Assembly (NCBI GenBank): GCA_027924585.1
Contig: BSBM01000602.1
Coordinates: 6,137,501 to 6,201,500, forward strand
Direction: 5' to 3'
DNA from: Larix kaempferi
Lineage: Eukaryota; Streptophyta; Pinopsida; Pinales; Pinaceae
Length of the DNA: 64,000 nucleotides
In this document: piece by piece, positions 1 to 11,674 of the stretch
How the letters are laid out: each line of letters starts with the position of its first letter
How positions within the stretch are numbered: position 1 is the stretch's first letter
Translations under genes and position numbers: made by a program
The notes under the pieces: model-generated
Database searches by the model: none
What the model saw: only the letters and a program-made list of their open reading frames with translations
Told to the model about the DNA's origin: nothing

Positions 1-1480
1 GAATTTCCTATTGGTCTCGATTAGTGGTTCCATCCCATTGAGGATGACATTTATTTAATCACTAGGCTATCCAGATGAGGGGAGTATTTTCCCCAATTCC
101 TTGATGTCCCAGCTAGTGTTGTAGAAGAGAGTCAACTAACTTACAGTTAGAGAAATATATCGGTGACCACATCATCGATCCTGCTGATTTTCAGGTGAGC
201 GGTGGGAAGATAAATATTTCTGATTTTGGTTGAGAGGGCGTTAGGTGCCTCTCTCGTTTGCTTATGATGGTGGAGCACTCCACTAGTGTTGGGAAGTGAA
301 TTAGTTTACCTCTATTGTATTATGTTGATTCTTTATTGCTGAGACCTAGATGCATTAGGTGGTCTGCCATTTTTTGCGACAATTTTGCTTTGCTTTGGGT
401 AGATGTCATGCACAGAGTGATGGGAGGGCCAACTTCCATTTCTATAAAGATATTTTTGTGTATTTTTGAGAGGTTTCTAGCCACCAGGCCATCATTTGAG
501 CGTCTCCCTCCTAGGACAATGATGGGGGTGCGTATGCATATGTGGGGACATATGATGTCCAAGAGGGGGAATTTTGAGTTCCCACCTAGGATCACATCAG
601 ATGTGATCGAGATGCTAGCTAGTGAGGATGACCATGCATTAGACATTGTTCCTATCCATACATGGGCTTGGATTGGAGAGTGTGCCACAAAATATTCTTC
701 AACCAAGATGAGCCACCAAATGAGAGAGGTAATATTAGTGTTATGCTTAAATTAATCTAGTTGCATTTTATTCTCTTTATACTTAATGCAAATGAAATAT
801 ATTCTAAATTGTTATATTAAATTGTTTAATGATTTGTTTAAATTATTGTTGTGTACTATATATTTTGCAAGCATTTACACATTTGATGGGAGAGGCCACC
901 TCCTCTTAGTCAGGATGATTAGGAGATGCAAGAGTCCTAGGCGGTGATAGTTGGCTAGATGTACTAGCATCCGATGCAGCCCCGATGACAAGTATCGACA
1001 AGATGTGGTAGATAAGTTATCGACATTTTTGGTGCAATAGTGGTTCGACCTATACGAGTGCACGACATTGTGAGACTGCTTGACCTCATGAAAATACAGA
1101 GGATTGTTCTTCGTGATATGAGAAACTTGATGCAACATATTGTCAGTGCATCCATTCATTTAACTGCTAGGAGGGATGACCATCAAAATCCTCCACCTCC
1201 TACTCTAGCTCCGATATCTCATCTACCTCCGAATCCAACTCGGACATCTCATCTACCTCCTCCTCCTCCACCTCATCCTCCATAAAATTCGACATCTCAT
1301 CCAAGTACTCCTCCTCCACCTCCTCATCCATCAACTTCTACATATCATCCACCTTCTCCTCCTACACCTCCTCCTCCATCAGCTCCTTCATCTCCTCCTC
1401 TACTCCTGCTCAACTGACCAACCTATCCTATTGATCGACTCGAACGTCCACCATTTCCTTCTCTAGTTGCCTCTATTGTA
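1..1480 (+). pseudogene. Repeat-borne ORF family J, copy 1 (decayed, function unknown)
   Basis: Bases 1-1139 align along their whole length with 42756-43889, so this is a dispersed family, cut off here by the window edge. The longest open stretch (315-755) contains the recognisable block RTMMGVRMHMWGHMMSKRGN, which is present in both copies; the flanking reading frame is broken by stops and frameshifts. From about 1180 to 1420 the sequence becomes a proline/serine-rich low-complexity tract (CCT/TCC triplets). The layout, a globular block then a low-complexity tail, resembles ORFs carried inside plant transposons such as plant-mobile-domain proteins, but I cannot assign it to that family from motifs. 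The junction at 1139/1140 is the unoccupied version of the CACTA insertion site at 43890. Confidence 0.5.
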
Positions 1481-1828
1481 GAGACGATGCTCATAGTGGG
1501 TACAATTCAGCTTGATGGACCTATCTATGCTTGTCTGTGAGTTGTTTTTTTTCCTGGTAGATGTATTGATGCCTTTGGCTCTACTAGTAGAGGTGTTAAT
1601 TCCCTTGGCTTTGCTGCCAAAGTGTTATGCAACAAATTTCCAAAAAGAGCATGAAAATAACAAAAATAGACCAGAAAGAGTACTCCACGCCTTTAATGAA
1701 GAAAATAGATGAATAACAAACCACTTCGAGGGGGAAAAAATCCCTATACAATGTACTAAGTACATAAGACAAGACAAAACAAGACGATCCAAATGATAAT
1801 GTCTCCTTCCTATATATATGATACTAAG

Positions 1829-2140
1829 AGGTACAATTCTAACTAACTGACTCAAGCCGACGTAACTAATATAACCATATTAATGATAATTACAACTAAT
1901 GGACCAAGCCGACATAAATACTAATATAATGTGACCAACATTAGGGGAAATATGCCCACATTTAGGGATTAGCATGTATATAAGAGACTATTAGGTACAA
2001 TTCTAACTAATTGACCCAAGACAACGTAACTAATATAACCATACTAATGATAATTACAAGTAATGGACTAAGCCGACGTCAAAATTAATATAATGTGACC
2101 CACATAAGGGGAAATATGCCCACATTTAGGGTTTAACACA
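1829..2140. repeat. Tandem duplication, 164-bp period, two units
   Basis: Two adjacent units start at 1829 and 1993. Both run from AGGTACAATTCTAACTAA through a stretch ending in GGGGAAATATGCCCACATTTAGGG. They lie between two Ser/Gly-rich ORF scraps (about 1550-1630 and 2140-2230) that look like parts of one tail, so the block may have been inserted into the J-family tail. Confidence 0.7.
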
Positions 2141-2289
2141 TAGGTGTTGATGCCTCTATCTCTATTGTTGGAGGTTTCAATGCCTCAGGCTCTGGTGGTA
2201 GAGATACCGATCCCTCTAGTTCCGGAGGTGGACATAGTAGTTATTGGACCAGAGATATATATTTGGCATGTATCATCAATTTGATGTTA

Positions 2290-2840
2290 TTGTTCACACA
2301 TACATACACACACACATACTGCATTTTTCATGTTGATGTTTATTTATATGTTGATGGTGATGTGTATGTTAGGTCAAGTTAGATGATGTTTGGTAGATGT
2401 GTGTGATGGTTATGCATGTTATATAATGCAACTTGTGTTTTGTTAGATTTTATTATTAGATTTGTATGTTAGATGATGATTAAATATGTTATATGTATAT
2501 GTTAGATGATGGTAATGTAATGTTTATGATGGTATGCTCAGGTTTATGTTTATACTGGTCTATTGATGATGTTTATGTTTTATGTTTATGTTTACGATGG
2601 TATGATTATGTTTATGTTTATGTTTGTTAGGTGGTGTGAATTATGAGGACGGTATGTTTATGTTTATGTGCTGAAAATGATGATGATGGTATGTTTATGT
2701 TTACGGTTACGTTTATGATGGTATGATGACGTTTATGTTTATGTGTATTATGGTATGATGTTGTTTATGTTTATGTTTATTAGGTGGTGAAAATGATGAT
2801 GATGGTTTGTTAGATGATGTTAAAGTATTGTTTTTAGATG
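2290..2840. repeat. Low-complexity GTTTATG/GATGGTATG tract
   Basis: Irregular repeats of GTTTATG, GATGATG and TATGATGGTATG fill this stretch. No ORF or transposon end is visible. It looks like expanded microsatellite-type sequence. Confidence 0.65.
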
Positions 2841-5800
2841 TAATTACTAGATGGTTATCTTATATGATGTTAGGTGATATTAGATGTGAATGTTCATGTT
2901 TGCTTAGAAATGTGACTATTAGATGTGATTGGTAGATGTGTACTATAAAATTGTTTTTCCTCTGATGTGATATTGTGTTTAAATTGTGAAAAAACATCAT
3001 GCATATTTATTTAGAAAAAATGTGAGAGGTGTTTATTAAAAAACATCAATAATATCTCCTTCCTTATAGTGCAATTACTATCATATTGTTACAATAAATG
3101 TAAACAATTTTGTGAACTTATAAATTGATATTTAAATGCTTAACATTTATATTAATACTTAAGTTATAAATTATGCCATTTATTAACTTCTTATTATTTG
3201 ATATATATATTTAAACAGGAATGAGAAAAAGTATTTGTATTAAAAATAAATATACATACATGCCATCATATAGAAGTTCAGAATGAAGACTAAACATACA
3301 GGTCCAAAACATGATCCCCTTCAACCAGCTCTTGCTGGTAGAAAAAATGAAGGTTCCTTCCAGTCCAAATATTACTTCCTTTGACATAGTATATTCTAAT
3401 GAGCTGAAAACATAGATACAAGAAAAAAAACATAATTGTTCACCTCCTTCAATCGCTTGCACAAAAGAAATTTCTTCCATTGGAGACACCTCTTCTTGCC
3501 AGAATGCAGGGTCTCTATTTACTCTTCCAATTCCATCTAGCTCAGCCTATATTTCATTGAGGATTTCCTTTAGATGGTTAAAACATGTTTTATTCCTTTT
3601 ATTAGCGTTCATGCTCTGATCCTGTTGCCCGCGTATCATTTCCATGATAGCCTTGTGTTACGAAAAAGATTGCACAAGGGTGAATCCTTCTCACTTGGTT
3701 AGGGGCAAAGCTTGGTAGGATGCAACAAGGCTTTAGCATTAGGTTCCCCTATTGTGTGGGTGAGTGCTCCAACTCATCTTGCAATTGGTGGTTAGTAAAA
3801 AGAAACAAACAAAGAAAATGAAAATAAAATAAAATAAAATAAAACAAAGAACAAAGGGGTAGGAATGTAAACTCCAAAAACCAATTGATGCCAAACCAAT
3901 TTTGTATTGCCTAATGGTCAAGCATGTACAACACCTACGAGATGTGAGCTCCAATGCAGGCAAAAAATACCTCTTAGAGAGGTCTATCTAGTCCACACTT
4001 GATTCTAAGTAGATTGAAGAACAAACGAGAAGAACACTTGCCCCTTGAAGGAAGGTGGCAAGGGAGCTTGCTAGATGCTAGACAAGAGGGAAGAGGTGAG
4101 TTTTAAGGTAGCTCAAGCACAATTCCAGCAGCATAAACTTACTCTTATTTTCTCTCTTTCATAAGCATGCCCATGATTTCCTTTTATAGGCCAAGAGGTG
4201 GCCAAGAAATAACTAGATCCCAATGTGAACTCCTTGATCTCATGATGTAGATCCAAGGTACAAAAAAGAGGCGATTTAGCTTCAAGGTACACAAAAGAGG
4301 CCATTTAAGGAACCCAAGTATTTGAGGATCCAAATTCAAATTTGTGGAGATAATGGAGCTTTCATGAGTCTTTAATGCACCGCTAGTGGTTGATATTCTA
4401 CCATTTCTGTCAGTTGCGTGGATATAAAAGGAATATCCACACTTGTTGCACAGTCACAGTTCTGATAACACACACACTAACATGTATTAGTAGACACGTG
4501 TCTACACAATTGTAGTTTTTTATAGTTTTTGGGCATTTATGGACTCATGCACCTTCTTGGATATGATGAGGATGTCTTCAGTGGGCTGCATGCTATATGT
4601 TGATGACGATGTATTGTGTAAATTGCAAAAAGTTGCATGTGTGTGGGATTTGAGCTTTAACAGATGTCCCCTGATGTATGAGGTTCAGAGGGTACTGTAG
4701 GGCCGATAATGCATCATTGTTTCTTTTTGTGTTCTCTATATTGTTCTTGAAAGCGTGTGAAACATACGTGGATAAATAGGACTTTCTTGAGAGAGAAGGT
4801 TTTTGGTGGACCTGTAACCAAGAGTGTTGTTTTATACAAACGAGGTGGGCATGCCCATGCTTGTGAAAATATGCCAAAGTGGATACAAAAAGAGGAGATC
4901 GAGGGGCCTACGCAATATACTATTGGCACATGGATGGAGGTGGCTTCAATCCATGCAAGAGTAATTGAACCTAGAAATGATGTTACAATTGTCAAAGAAG
5001 CAATACTACTGATAACCATGATGAGCCCACAGGGGTGGGGGAATAGAATGCTATGGAGGTTGCTGAATGCAGGACTTCACTGAAATTACACTACCATGAT
5101 TTATAAATGTGAACACTGCTACCGTCGAAATATACAACTCTCCCTGATGCAATAGACATGTTGACGTCGAGCATAGGAAAGACCACTAAGTTATGGAGCA
5201 CTAAGGGATCTCCCTACTTAGTTTGAGTCAATCCCTTGTAGTCATTGAAAGGGACCCCAAGGTACTACTGCAACTACTACAACTCTCTAAATATAGTGAT
5301 TTGATGTCGTCGATAGATGAAGTACATGATAGGTTGAGGGTATTATCCTGAGAACCAAGATCATTTTGTAACCAACTGTTGGACTGAGGGACTTGACAAG
5401 AGATTGGATGGTAAATGTGATGCTCATGAATTCCTTTGATCGATGCCAACTTGGAGAGTAACAGTCGGCAACATTATTCAAAATAAAGCAACAGAGTGTA
5501 ATGGAGGGAGACAGACTGCAGATGAAGGGCGTTTTTAGGGACATGACACTATGGGTGATGGTGACTGAAAAAATACATAATTTTGGGGAGAAGGTGACTC
5601 AATGACATCGATCAAAGGTGACTAGGGGTTGCTTCCAAAAGGATAGTGATGTTCTCATGATTTTGAGTAAATTGGGGAATAGTTTGTACATAAAGAATAA
5701 TTGGTGGGGTCCCCACAAGTTTTGGGGTGTTGGGGTGGGATTCCCATGGTTTTGAGCGAATCAAGGAATCAATTTGATGATGGGAGAAGTTCCCACAGTT

Positions 5801-6540
5801 TTGAGTGAGCCAGGGAACCTTTTTCATGACAGTGTGAATTTTTTTCTGCAAATGCAAAGACGGGTGCCCCATGAATCAATGCCATGTAGTTTGTTCCTAT
5901 GAGAATAGCTAGATGGAATTGGGTGCTGCAGAGGGAGGGGGCCCCGTTGGTGTCTTCGCGGAGGTAATGGTACACATAAGACTGTAGGTGGTAGAGTGAT
6001 CATGGAGGTATGAGAGGTTAACTGTGATTCTTGATCATAACATGTGCCAAGGAATTTGATGTCATTGACTGATGAATGTGGTGGAGTAAATGCGTAGCTA
6101 TAAAATTATAACTATGGGTGGATCTTTTCACGGGTGGGGAAATTATGTGAACTTGTGGGGGGTTCAACATCATGGGTGCCAAATTATGATTGGGATGCAA
6201 TGGTGCGCACACCCATGGAGGGAGAATTCTACCTGCTGTAGTGATATTGATGGCATATCATTACTGGGGTTGAGGACCCTATGGTTATCGGTAGGAATAT
6301 CTGGTAAATGCAATGCAAATAGAGGGAAGGCATTGCCAATATGCCAGTTTTCAAGATGATACCTGTGATAGAATTTCAACGCCATTGTTGAGTGGTGGAG
6401 TCTTGTTCTTATAATGGAAAAACAAGAGGAAATCAAGACATGGTCCTGATCCTACACAAATTACACAAATACCCAAGTGTAGTGAATAACATGACAAAAG
6501 TATTGACAATGCAAAATGGAAAACCAAAACATACCACACT
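2841..6540. other. Stretch with no recognisable gene
   Basis: I see only short unsupported ORFs on both strands. The stretch has AT-rich tracts, an AAAAT microsatellite near 3820-3845 and a 16-bp perfect palindrome at 4490-4505. At about 5640-5820 there are three degenerate copies of a motif around CCCANGGTTTTGAG. Part of it (about 4-6.5 kb) may be the 3' untranslated region or LTR of the minus-strand gypsy element H just to its right, but no LTR boundary or matching second LTR is visible. Confidence 0.5.
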
Positions 6541-6547
6541 TGTGGAG

Positions 6548-7915
6548 TTACTGGATCAAGGGTAGAAGTGTTTTGAGGTATAACCCGTTGATAGGGATGT
6601 TGAGGGTAATGCCTTCTAGGTCAGTTAAGATGTATGTCATTTTGGGGAGGCATTGGTTAATGACATAAGTCCTTGTCCATTTAGATACAAATTTATCGGG
6701 TCCTTGTTTGTTTTCTTTTTTGGCGTTGAAGACGAGGATAAAGTCTCCCTCAATGAAGGTGCGAGTGAGGTACAACATGTTTGTCATAGTTAGCTTTAGA
6801 GAGTACCTTCATGGACTCATTTTTTTGAACTGAGTCACACCATTCTTCGTCTAGGTGTTCCAAAGTAAACAACCTCTGCTCAAGGGATAGAGTATCAGGT
6901 AATAAATCCACCGTTGATTGGAGTGTTGGGATTTGGCACTTGATTGAGAGTATGACTTATACTCCATGGACAAGGTGGAAGGGAGTAAATCCTGTAGTTG
7001 TATTGACTGAGGTTTGATAAGCCTAAAGAGTTGGGAATAACATGTGATTCCAATTAGATTTGTTCTTCTTTATTGTGCATTGGAGCATAGTTTGGAGAAA
7101 TTTATTCACATCTTCAACTTGGCCGTTTTCTTGGGGGTAGTAGGATGTCAAGAATTCATGTTTAAATCCTAAAAACTGTGATAGTTCCACAAAGGTGTCG
7201 TTACGGAAATGGGTTCCATTGTCAAATACCAACTGTTTGGGTACTCCAAAGCATGAGATGATGTGGTTAAAGAAGAAGCGTATGACTAAGATGCCTTTGC
7301 AGTCAAACGTGGGCATGGCTTAGACCCACTTGGTAAAGAAGTCGAAAACTATGATGATATATTGGTGGCGTTGCGTCGAGGTAGGGAGACACTCCATAAA
7401 ATCAATTTCCCATTTTAAAAATGGGTCAGCTGTGATTAATGGATGGAGAGGGGTGGGTGGTGACTGTGTTTTGCAGGAAAATACCTAACAATTTGTACAT
7501 CTTTCGACTGCGTAGACACAATCCCTCAATATTGATGGCCAAAAATAACTGGCGCGTTTTTTAGGAGGTGGCCAGGTCTGAGAGGTGGCCTCCACATTCT
7601 CCACTATGATAATCATCGAGAACTTGTTCAACTTCCGCAAGTGTTAAACGATGGTGTAGGATGGTGTCGACCCCATGACGGTACAACATGTCTCCTGTGA
7701 GAAGGTATTTTGGTGCTTGATGACATATACATCGGTGGTCATCATCAGATAGCTGTGGGGTGAACTTTTGAGTGCTGAGATATGTTAGGATATTGCCATA
7801 CCATGGGTTGTCGCTGGCTACGAGGAAGAGATGTTCATTAGGTAATTGGTTGTGCACAGTTTCTCCTGAGGAAAAGGTAATTGGTCGGCAAAACGTTGTA
7901 ATAGAATCAAGCGAT
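6548..7915 (-). pseudogene. Ty3/gypsy integrase fragment (element H)
   Basis: Integrase of a gypsy retrotransposon, read from high to low coordinates. In order I see the zinc-binding H2C2 region (HSGECGGHLS, with CTNC about 25 residues on), the catalytic core with WEIDFME (first Asp), VFDNGTHF (second Asp) and PQENGQVEDVNK (Glu), then a C-terminal domain with GPDKFVSKW and a TDLEG stretch near 6600-6790. Stop codons break the frame, for example between zinc finger and core, and the core is split from the C-terminal part near 7020. No protease, reverse transcriptase or RNase H of this element is seen. It ends head-to-head against the truncated 5' LTR of element A at about 7.9 kb. The Asp-Asp-Glu triad survives, but the element is dead as seen. 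Confidence 0.85.
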
Positions 7916-7929
7916 ATTTTTGCAGAGAG

Positions 7930-8295
7930 AGAGAAGGAGACTGTTGTGGCTATTCTTGGGGTGAAGGTGGCCTTGCATATAGTCATTTTTCATTCAAATT
8001 TTGAGACGAAGTCATTGGTGCCGCCAGAATTTGGATTTGAGTAGCGGATTTTATCTAGCACTAGCATTAATGTATTGCCATGTATTTATGCTGAGATAAT
8101 ATAGAGGCCTCTCCATTGTGATGTGGGTTTGGAGACATAGTCCATATTTGGATGAACTCTGTTATCACGTTTTGTGTTCTTATTTTATGGTGTTTTCTGT
8201 CATGTATATGATTCTTCATGTATGGTGCACATATGTTTAATTTTATTTCTTTCTATGCAATTCATGATAGTCATCGAATAAAAGATCCTAGATCA
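7930..8295 (+). repeat. 5' LTR of gypsy A, truncated at its left end
   Basis: Aligns to 34790-35150 from GAGAGAGAAGGAGAC to GTCATCGAATAAAAGATCC. Relative to the 3' copy, about the first 140 bp are missing at the junction with element H. It ends in CA just before the primer site. Confidence 0.75.
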
Positions 8296-8298
8296 TGT

Positions 8299-8309
8299 TG
8301 GTATCAAAG
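8299..8309 (+). promoter_or_regulatory. Primer binding site of gypsy A (tRNA-Met type)
   Basis: TGGTATCAAAG matches the start of the plant initiator tRNA-Met complement (TGGTATCAGAG) with one mismatch and sits three bases after the LTR end. Confidence 0.75.
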
Positions 8310-8427
8310 AATAATTCTTTGACTTGGATTGTGAGTGTGGATGCTTACTAGGTCCAAGCTCAAAGTAGGAGAAGGAAAGCTTGAGTTATTCAACCCAAAT
8401 ATTGGACATGCACCATGAAGAAGAAAT

Positions 8428-9338
8428 ATGGAATATGGAGAAATTCATGCAGAGTTCGAGAATAATTTTCACAAAATTTTCTACCAGATGTCAAACAAGG
8501 TAGACAAATTGTTTGTAGATTATGAGGAGAGAGTGGCAAAGAAGAAAAATAAGAAGGAAGAAAAAGAAGAGGACAATGCTTCAATGAATCAAGGAAGTGG
8601 AGGAAATCCTCCTGAACCTCCATATTCACCTTCAGGATCAAGCTCAAGTTCAATATATTCTTCTTCATCCCATTCTCATCATTCCAAGGTGCCTCAGAAA
8701 GAGGATTTTAAAAATCCATTATTGAAACTTGATGTGAAATTTGACTTTCCCATGTTTAATGGGGAATCAAATGCAGATAAGTTGAATAACTCGATAAGAA
8801 AGATCAAATTTTACTTCCAAGTACAACAGATCGAAGAGGAAGAGGTGAATATCCAATTGGCTTCTCTTCGGTTGGAAGGCACAATCCTCATATGGTGAGA
8901 AAGAAAACTTCAGAAAGGTACCAAGCAAAATGGTAAAATCATTTCTTCATGGCCTGAATTTACTTCTGCATTATGTAAGCAATTTTGTCTAGTGGATTAT
9001 GTTAAAAAAGCTATGATATAATGGAAAATTTTTAGACAAGGCAAAGTTCAGAGTGTTCAAAGTTTCATAAAAGAGTTTAGGAAGAAAGCACTTTAATTGA
9101 ATGTTCCTTTAGACTCTCCTAACACTCTGTTGAAATATATTGGTGCACTTCACAAATTCCTTCATCATACTTTGTTGTCGTTGAATCCTACTAGTTTGGA
9201 TAAAGCAAGTTTGCAAGATTGAAAGAAGGGAAATAATATACAAGAAGAAAGTCCATCCAAGCATTCAAAAGACCATTTCAAAGGCAAAGGAAAGGATAAG
9301 AGGATAACTATGACAAGGAAGAAGGAATGACATCTCCA
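8428..9338 (+). pseudogene. gag of gypsy A, N-terminal part
   Basis: Capsid-type Gag. A charged N-terminus (lysine/glutamate-rich, then a serine tract) precedes the conserved region with FPMFNGESNADKLNN and LRLEGTILIW, followed across a TGA stop at 8896 by ERKLQ, SWPEFTSAL, FRQGKVQSVQSFIKEFRKKA and LLKYIGALHKFL. This is the usual order of a Retrotrans_gag domain. Stops include TGA (from a Trp codon) at 8896 and TAA near 9019 and 9094. The frame is cut at 9338 by the copia B insertion. The zinc-knuckle and protease region resumes at 30657. Confidence 0.85.
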
Positions 9339-9917
9339 TGTTAATTTTTTGATAATTTCATTCAAACATTATCTTAGGATCCTACTAAGAGAATAACATG
9401 CACAGCATAACAATCATAAACACAAGAGACACAGAGTTTCCTCGGGGAAAACCAAGAAGGTGAAAAACCCCGCAACTTCCTCAGAGATAGAATAAGCCAC
9501 AATACAAGATCACAATGATCAAACCCAAAGAGTTGTCTCTAGCAGACGCTCCTCCTCCTCCACTTGTGCGCAAATCTCTCTCTCAACTATGTGAGTTTAA
9601 GAAGTGAGTGAATGAATAGAATGAGAGAGGCACACCCTCTATTTATACACTGACTTGACCTGCCAATAAACTAACAGGGCCTACTTCCTAATGAAGTCTA
9701 ATAACCCAAGCACATGACCTAACTAGGGTCGACCCCACACTGGTGGTCTAATAACCCATCAATACAAATGATGACACTTACAATGTAACTTGCGACACTT
9801 GCAAATACAAATGAAGACACTTTCAATCAGAGGAATAATACATCTCTGTTGGATATACAATAAAGTACAAATGTAATATACAAGTGAATATCTTCCGGAG
9901 TTACAAATACATCAACA
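9339..9917 (-). repeat. 3' LTR of copia B
   Basis: 579 bp, TG...CA ends, aligned base for base with 30078-30656. It lies downstream of pol on the minus strand, so it is the 3' LTR. Confidence 0.93.
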
Positions 9918-10204
9918 TTCCATCTTAACTAGGAAGGTATTCTTTCCACACAGGTCATCAATACATATTGACGCAAGTATTCAACTTTGGAGCTGGATCA
10001 TCATCACTGGATCACAGAGCATCATCATCATCACTACTGCTGTACTCGACATCTTGATCACTAGGCTATCTCATAATTCTTCTCATCATGGGAAGTTCTA
10101 CAAAGCCAACCCTTTTTCATGTTGGTTGTAGGCCTAGCCTCCTGCAGGTCTTCATCATCTCTGGCGATACTGTGGAATCCTCAGGACTTATTACGTGAGT
10201 CAAC

Positions 10205-10605
10205 AAAACCTCGCAAGAGCATCCTAGATCAGACTATAGGATCTCCCAGTATCTTTTACATGTTGACTGTCACAAAACCTTAAAAGAGTGTCTTGCAACC
10301 TGCAAGAACTCTAAAGAGCATCCTAGCACAAACTATAGGATCTCCAAGGATGATTACATGTGCCCCCCACCACAAAACCTTGAAGCAGCATCCTAGCTCA
10401 GACTATAGGATCTCCCAGGATCTTTTACATGTGGTTAGGAAAAATGTTAAAAGAGTGTCTTGCAACTTGCAAGAACTCTAAAGAGCATCCTAGCACAGAC
10501 TATAGGATCTCCAGGGATGATTACATGCCTATAGTAGCAAAACCTTTAAAGAGCATCCTAGCTCAGACTCTAGGATCTCCCAGGATCTTTTCGATGCTAC
10601 ATGCA
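10205..10605. repeat. Tandem repeat in the 3' region of copia B (171-bp dimer)
   Basis: The core GAGCATCCTAG...ACTATAGGATCTCC recurs at about 10217, 10316, 10388, 10487 and 10554, with alternating spacing of about 99 and 70 bp. Two unit types therefore alternate as a dimer of about 171 bp. The copia C insertion ends the array at 10610. A different, 75-bp array lies on the other side of C. Confidence 0.8.
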
Positions 10606-10610
10606 CAACC

Positions 10611-11306
10611 TGTTAGGATATCTCATCATTCAGTATGTACTTTGCATGCATGCATTGCATTTACTCGCATGCTGCCCAGTCACCAGTTTGATGCCTCCAA
10701 CACCTAGTCCCTAGTCTTCCAACACTCAGGAGCTACTTTCCACTTAGATTTATCCGTCCTAGCCAGGGAGGTGCCCACTTCTCACCTTCCACTGCAGAAG
10801 GGCACCTTTTCTCACCTACCAGTTAGTTTCACTTCAGTTAGTTAATTATCTTTCCTTGATTTGAGGCTAGACTGAATCCTAACTGTTGTTACCACTCCGA
10901 TTGACCTCCGATGAGCCTTGACTACCTATTCTGAGTGTAGTTAACCCCTCATGCTCCCTCCATTGAGCCTCCATCCCTAGATTAGTTCCACTTACCATCA
11001 GTTACACTTATTACACTTAGTTAGACTCAGTTTGACACCTGTCTGACAATTACTTGTGCATTGATGACCACCACTGATTGATGATGAGGACTCCTAGTTG
11101 GAGCCAAGCTATGCCATGTAGTTAATTCGAATGAACTCCTTGGTTAATTCGAATTGCTCACTCATTGTGAAAGGATTGTATTGTAATTCTACCATTCTAG
11201 ATTATAGAGCACTGATGCATCTCTCTTGCACAGTTTTTACTCCAATTTGTTTATATCATTGTGATTGATATACTTGTTCAATAGATCTACTGTGACTAAT
11301 TTTACA
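10611..11306 (+). repeat. 5' LTR of copia C
   Basis: Starts TGTTAGGATAT and ends in TTTTACA just before the primer site. Matches 21617-22311. Confidence 0.93.
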
Positions 11307-11319
11307 TGGTATCAGAGCC
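11307..11319 (+). promoter_or_regulatory. Primer binding site of copia C
   Basis: TGGTATCAGAGCC immediately follows the LTR and is a full match to the plant initiator tRNA-Met primer sequence. Confidence 0.9.
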
Positions 11320-11674
11320 ATTGCAGGGATAAGATCTCTCTCCTACAGGTGTTCTACATGAAGAATTGAGTGAATTTGCTCAAAATTACTGAAGTTTTGG
11401 CATGCAAAATCTCATGTGCATGCAAAGCAGAAAATACACTCCAATCCACTCCATAATCTTGATTTTTCCACATAATTCATGGATTTGATACATTGGATCC
11501 ATTCAAGCTTTCCTGATCTCCAATCCCAGGTGTGATGCAACTCTAAAAGGGTGGATTGTTCGACCTTACTGTTCTTGTTTTGATTGTGATTTGTAGGTTT
11601 ATCATCTCCATCAAGTGTATTCTCTATCTGGTGATTTGCAGGTTCTTCACTATCAATTGCACTCACCATCAGTG

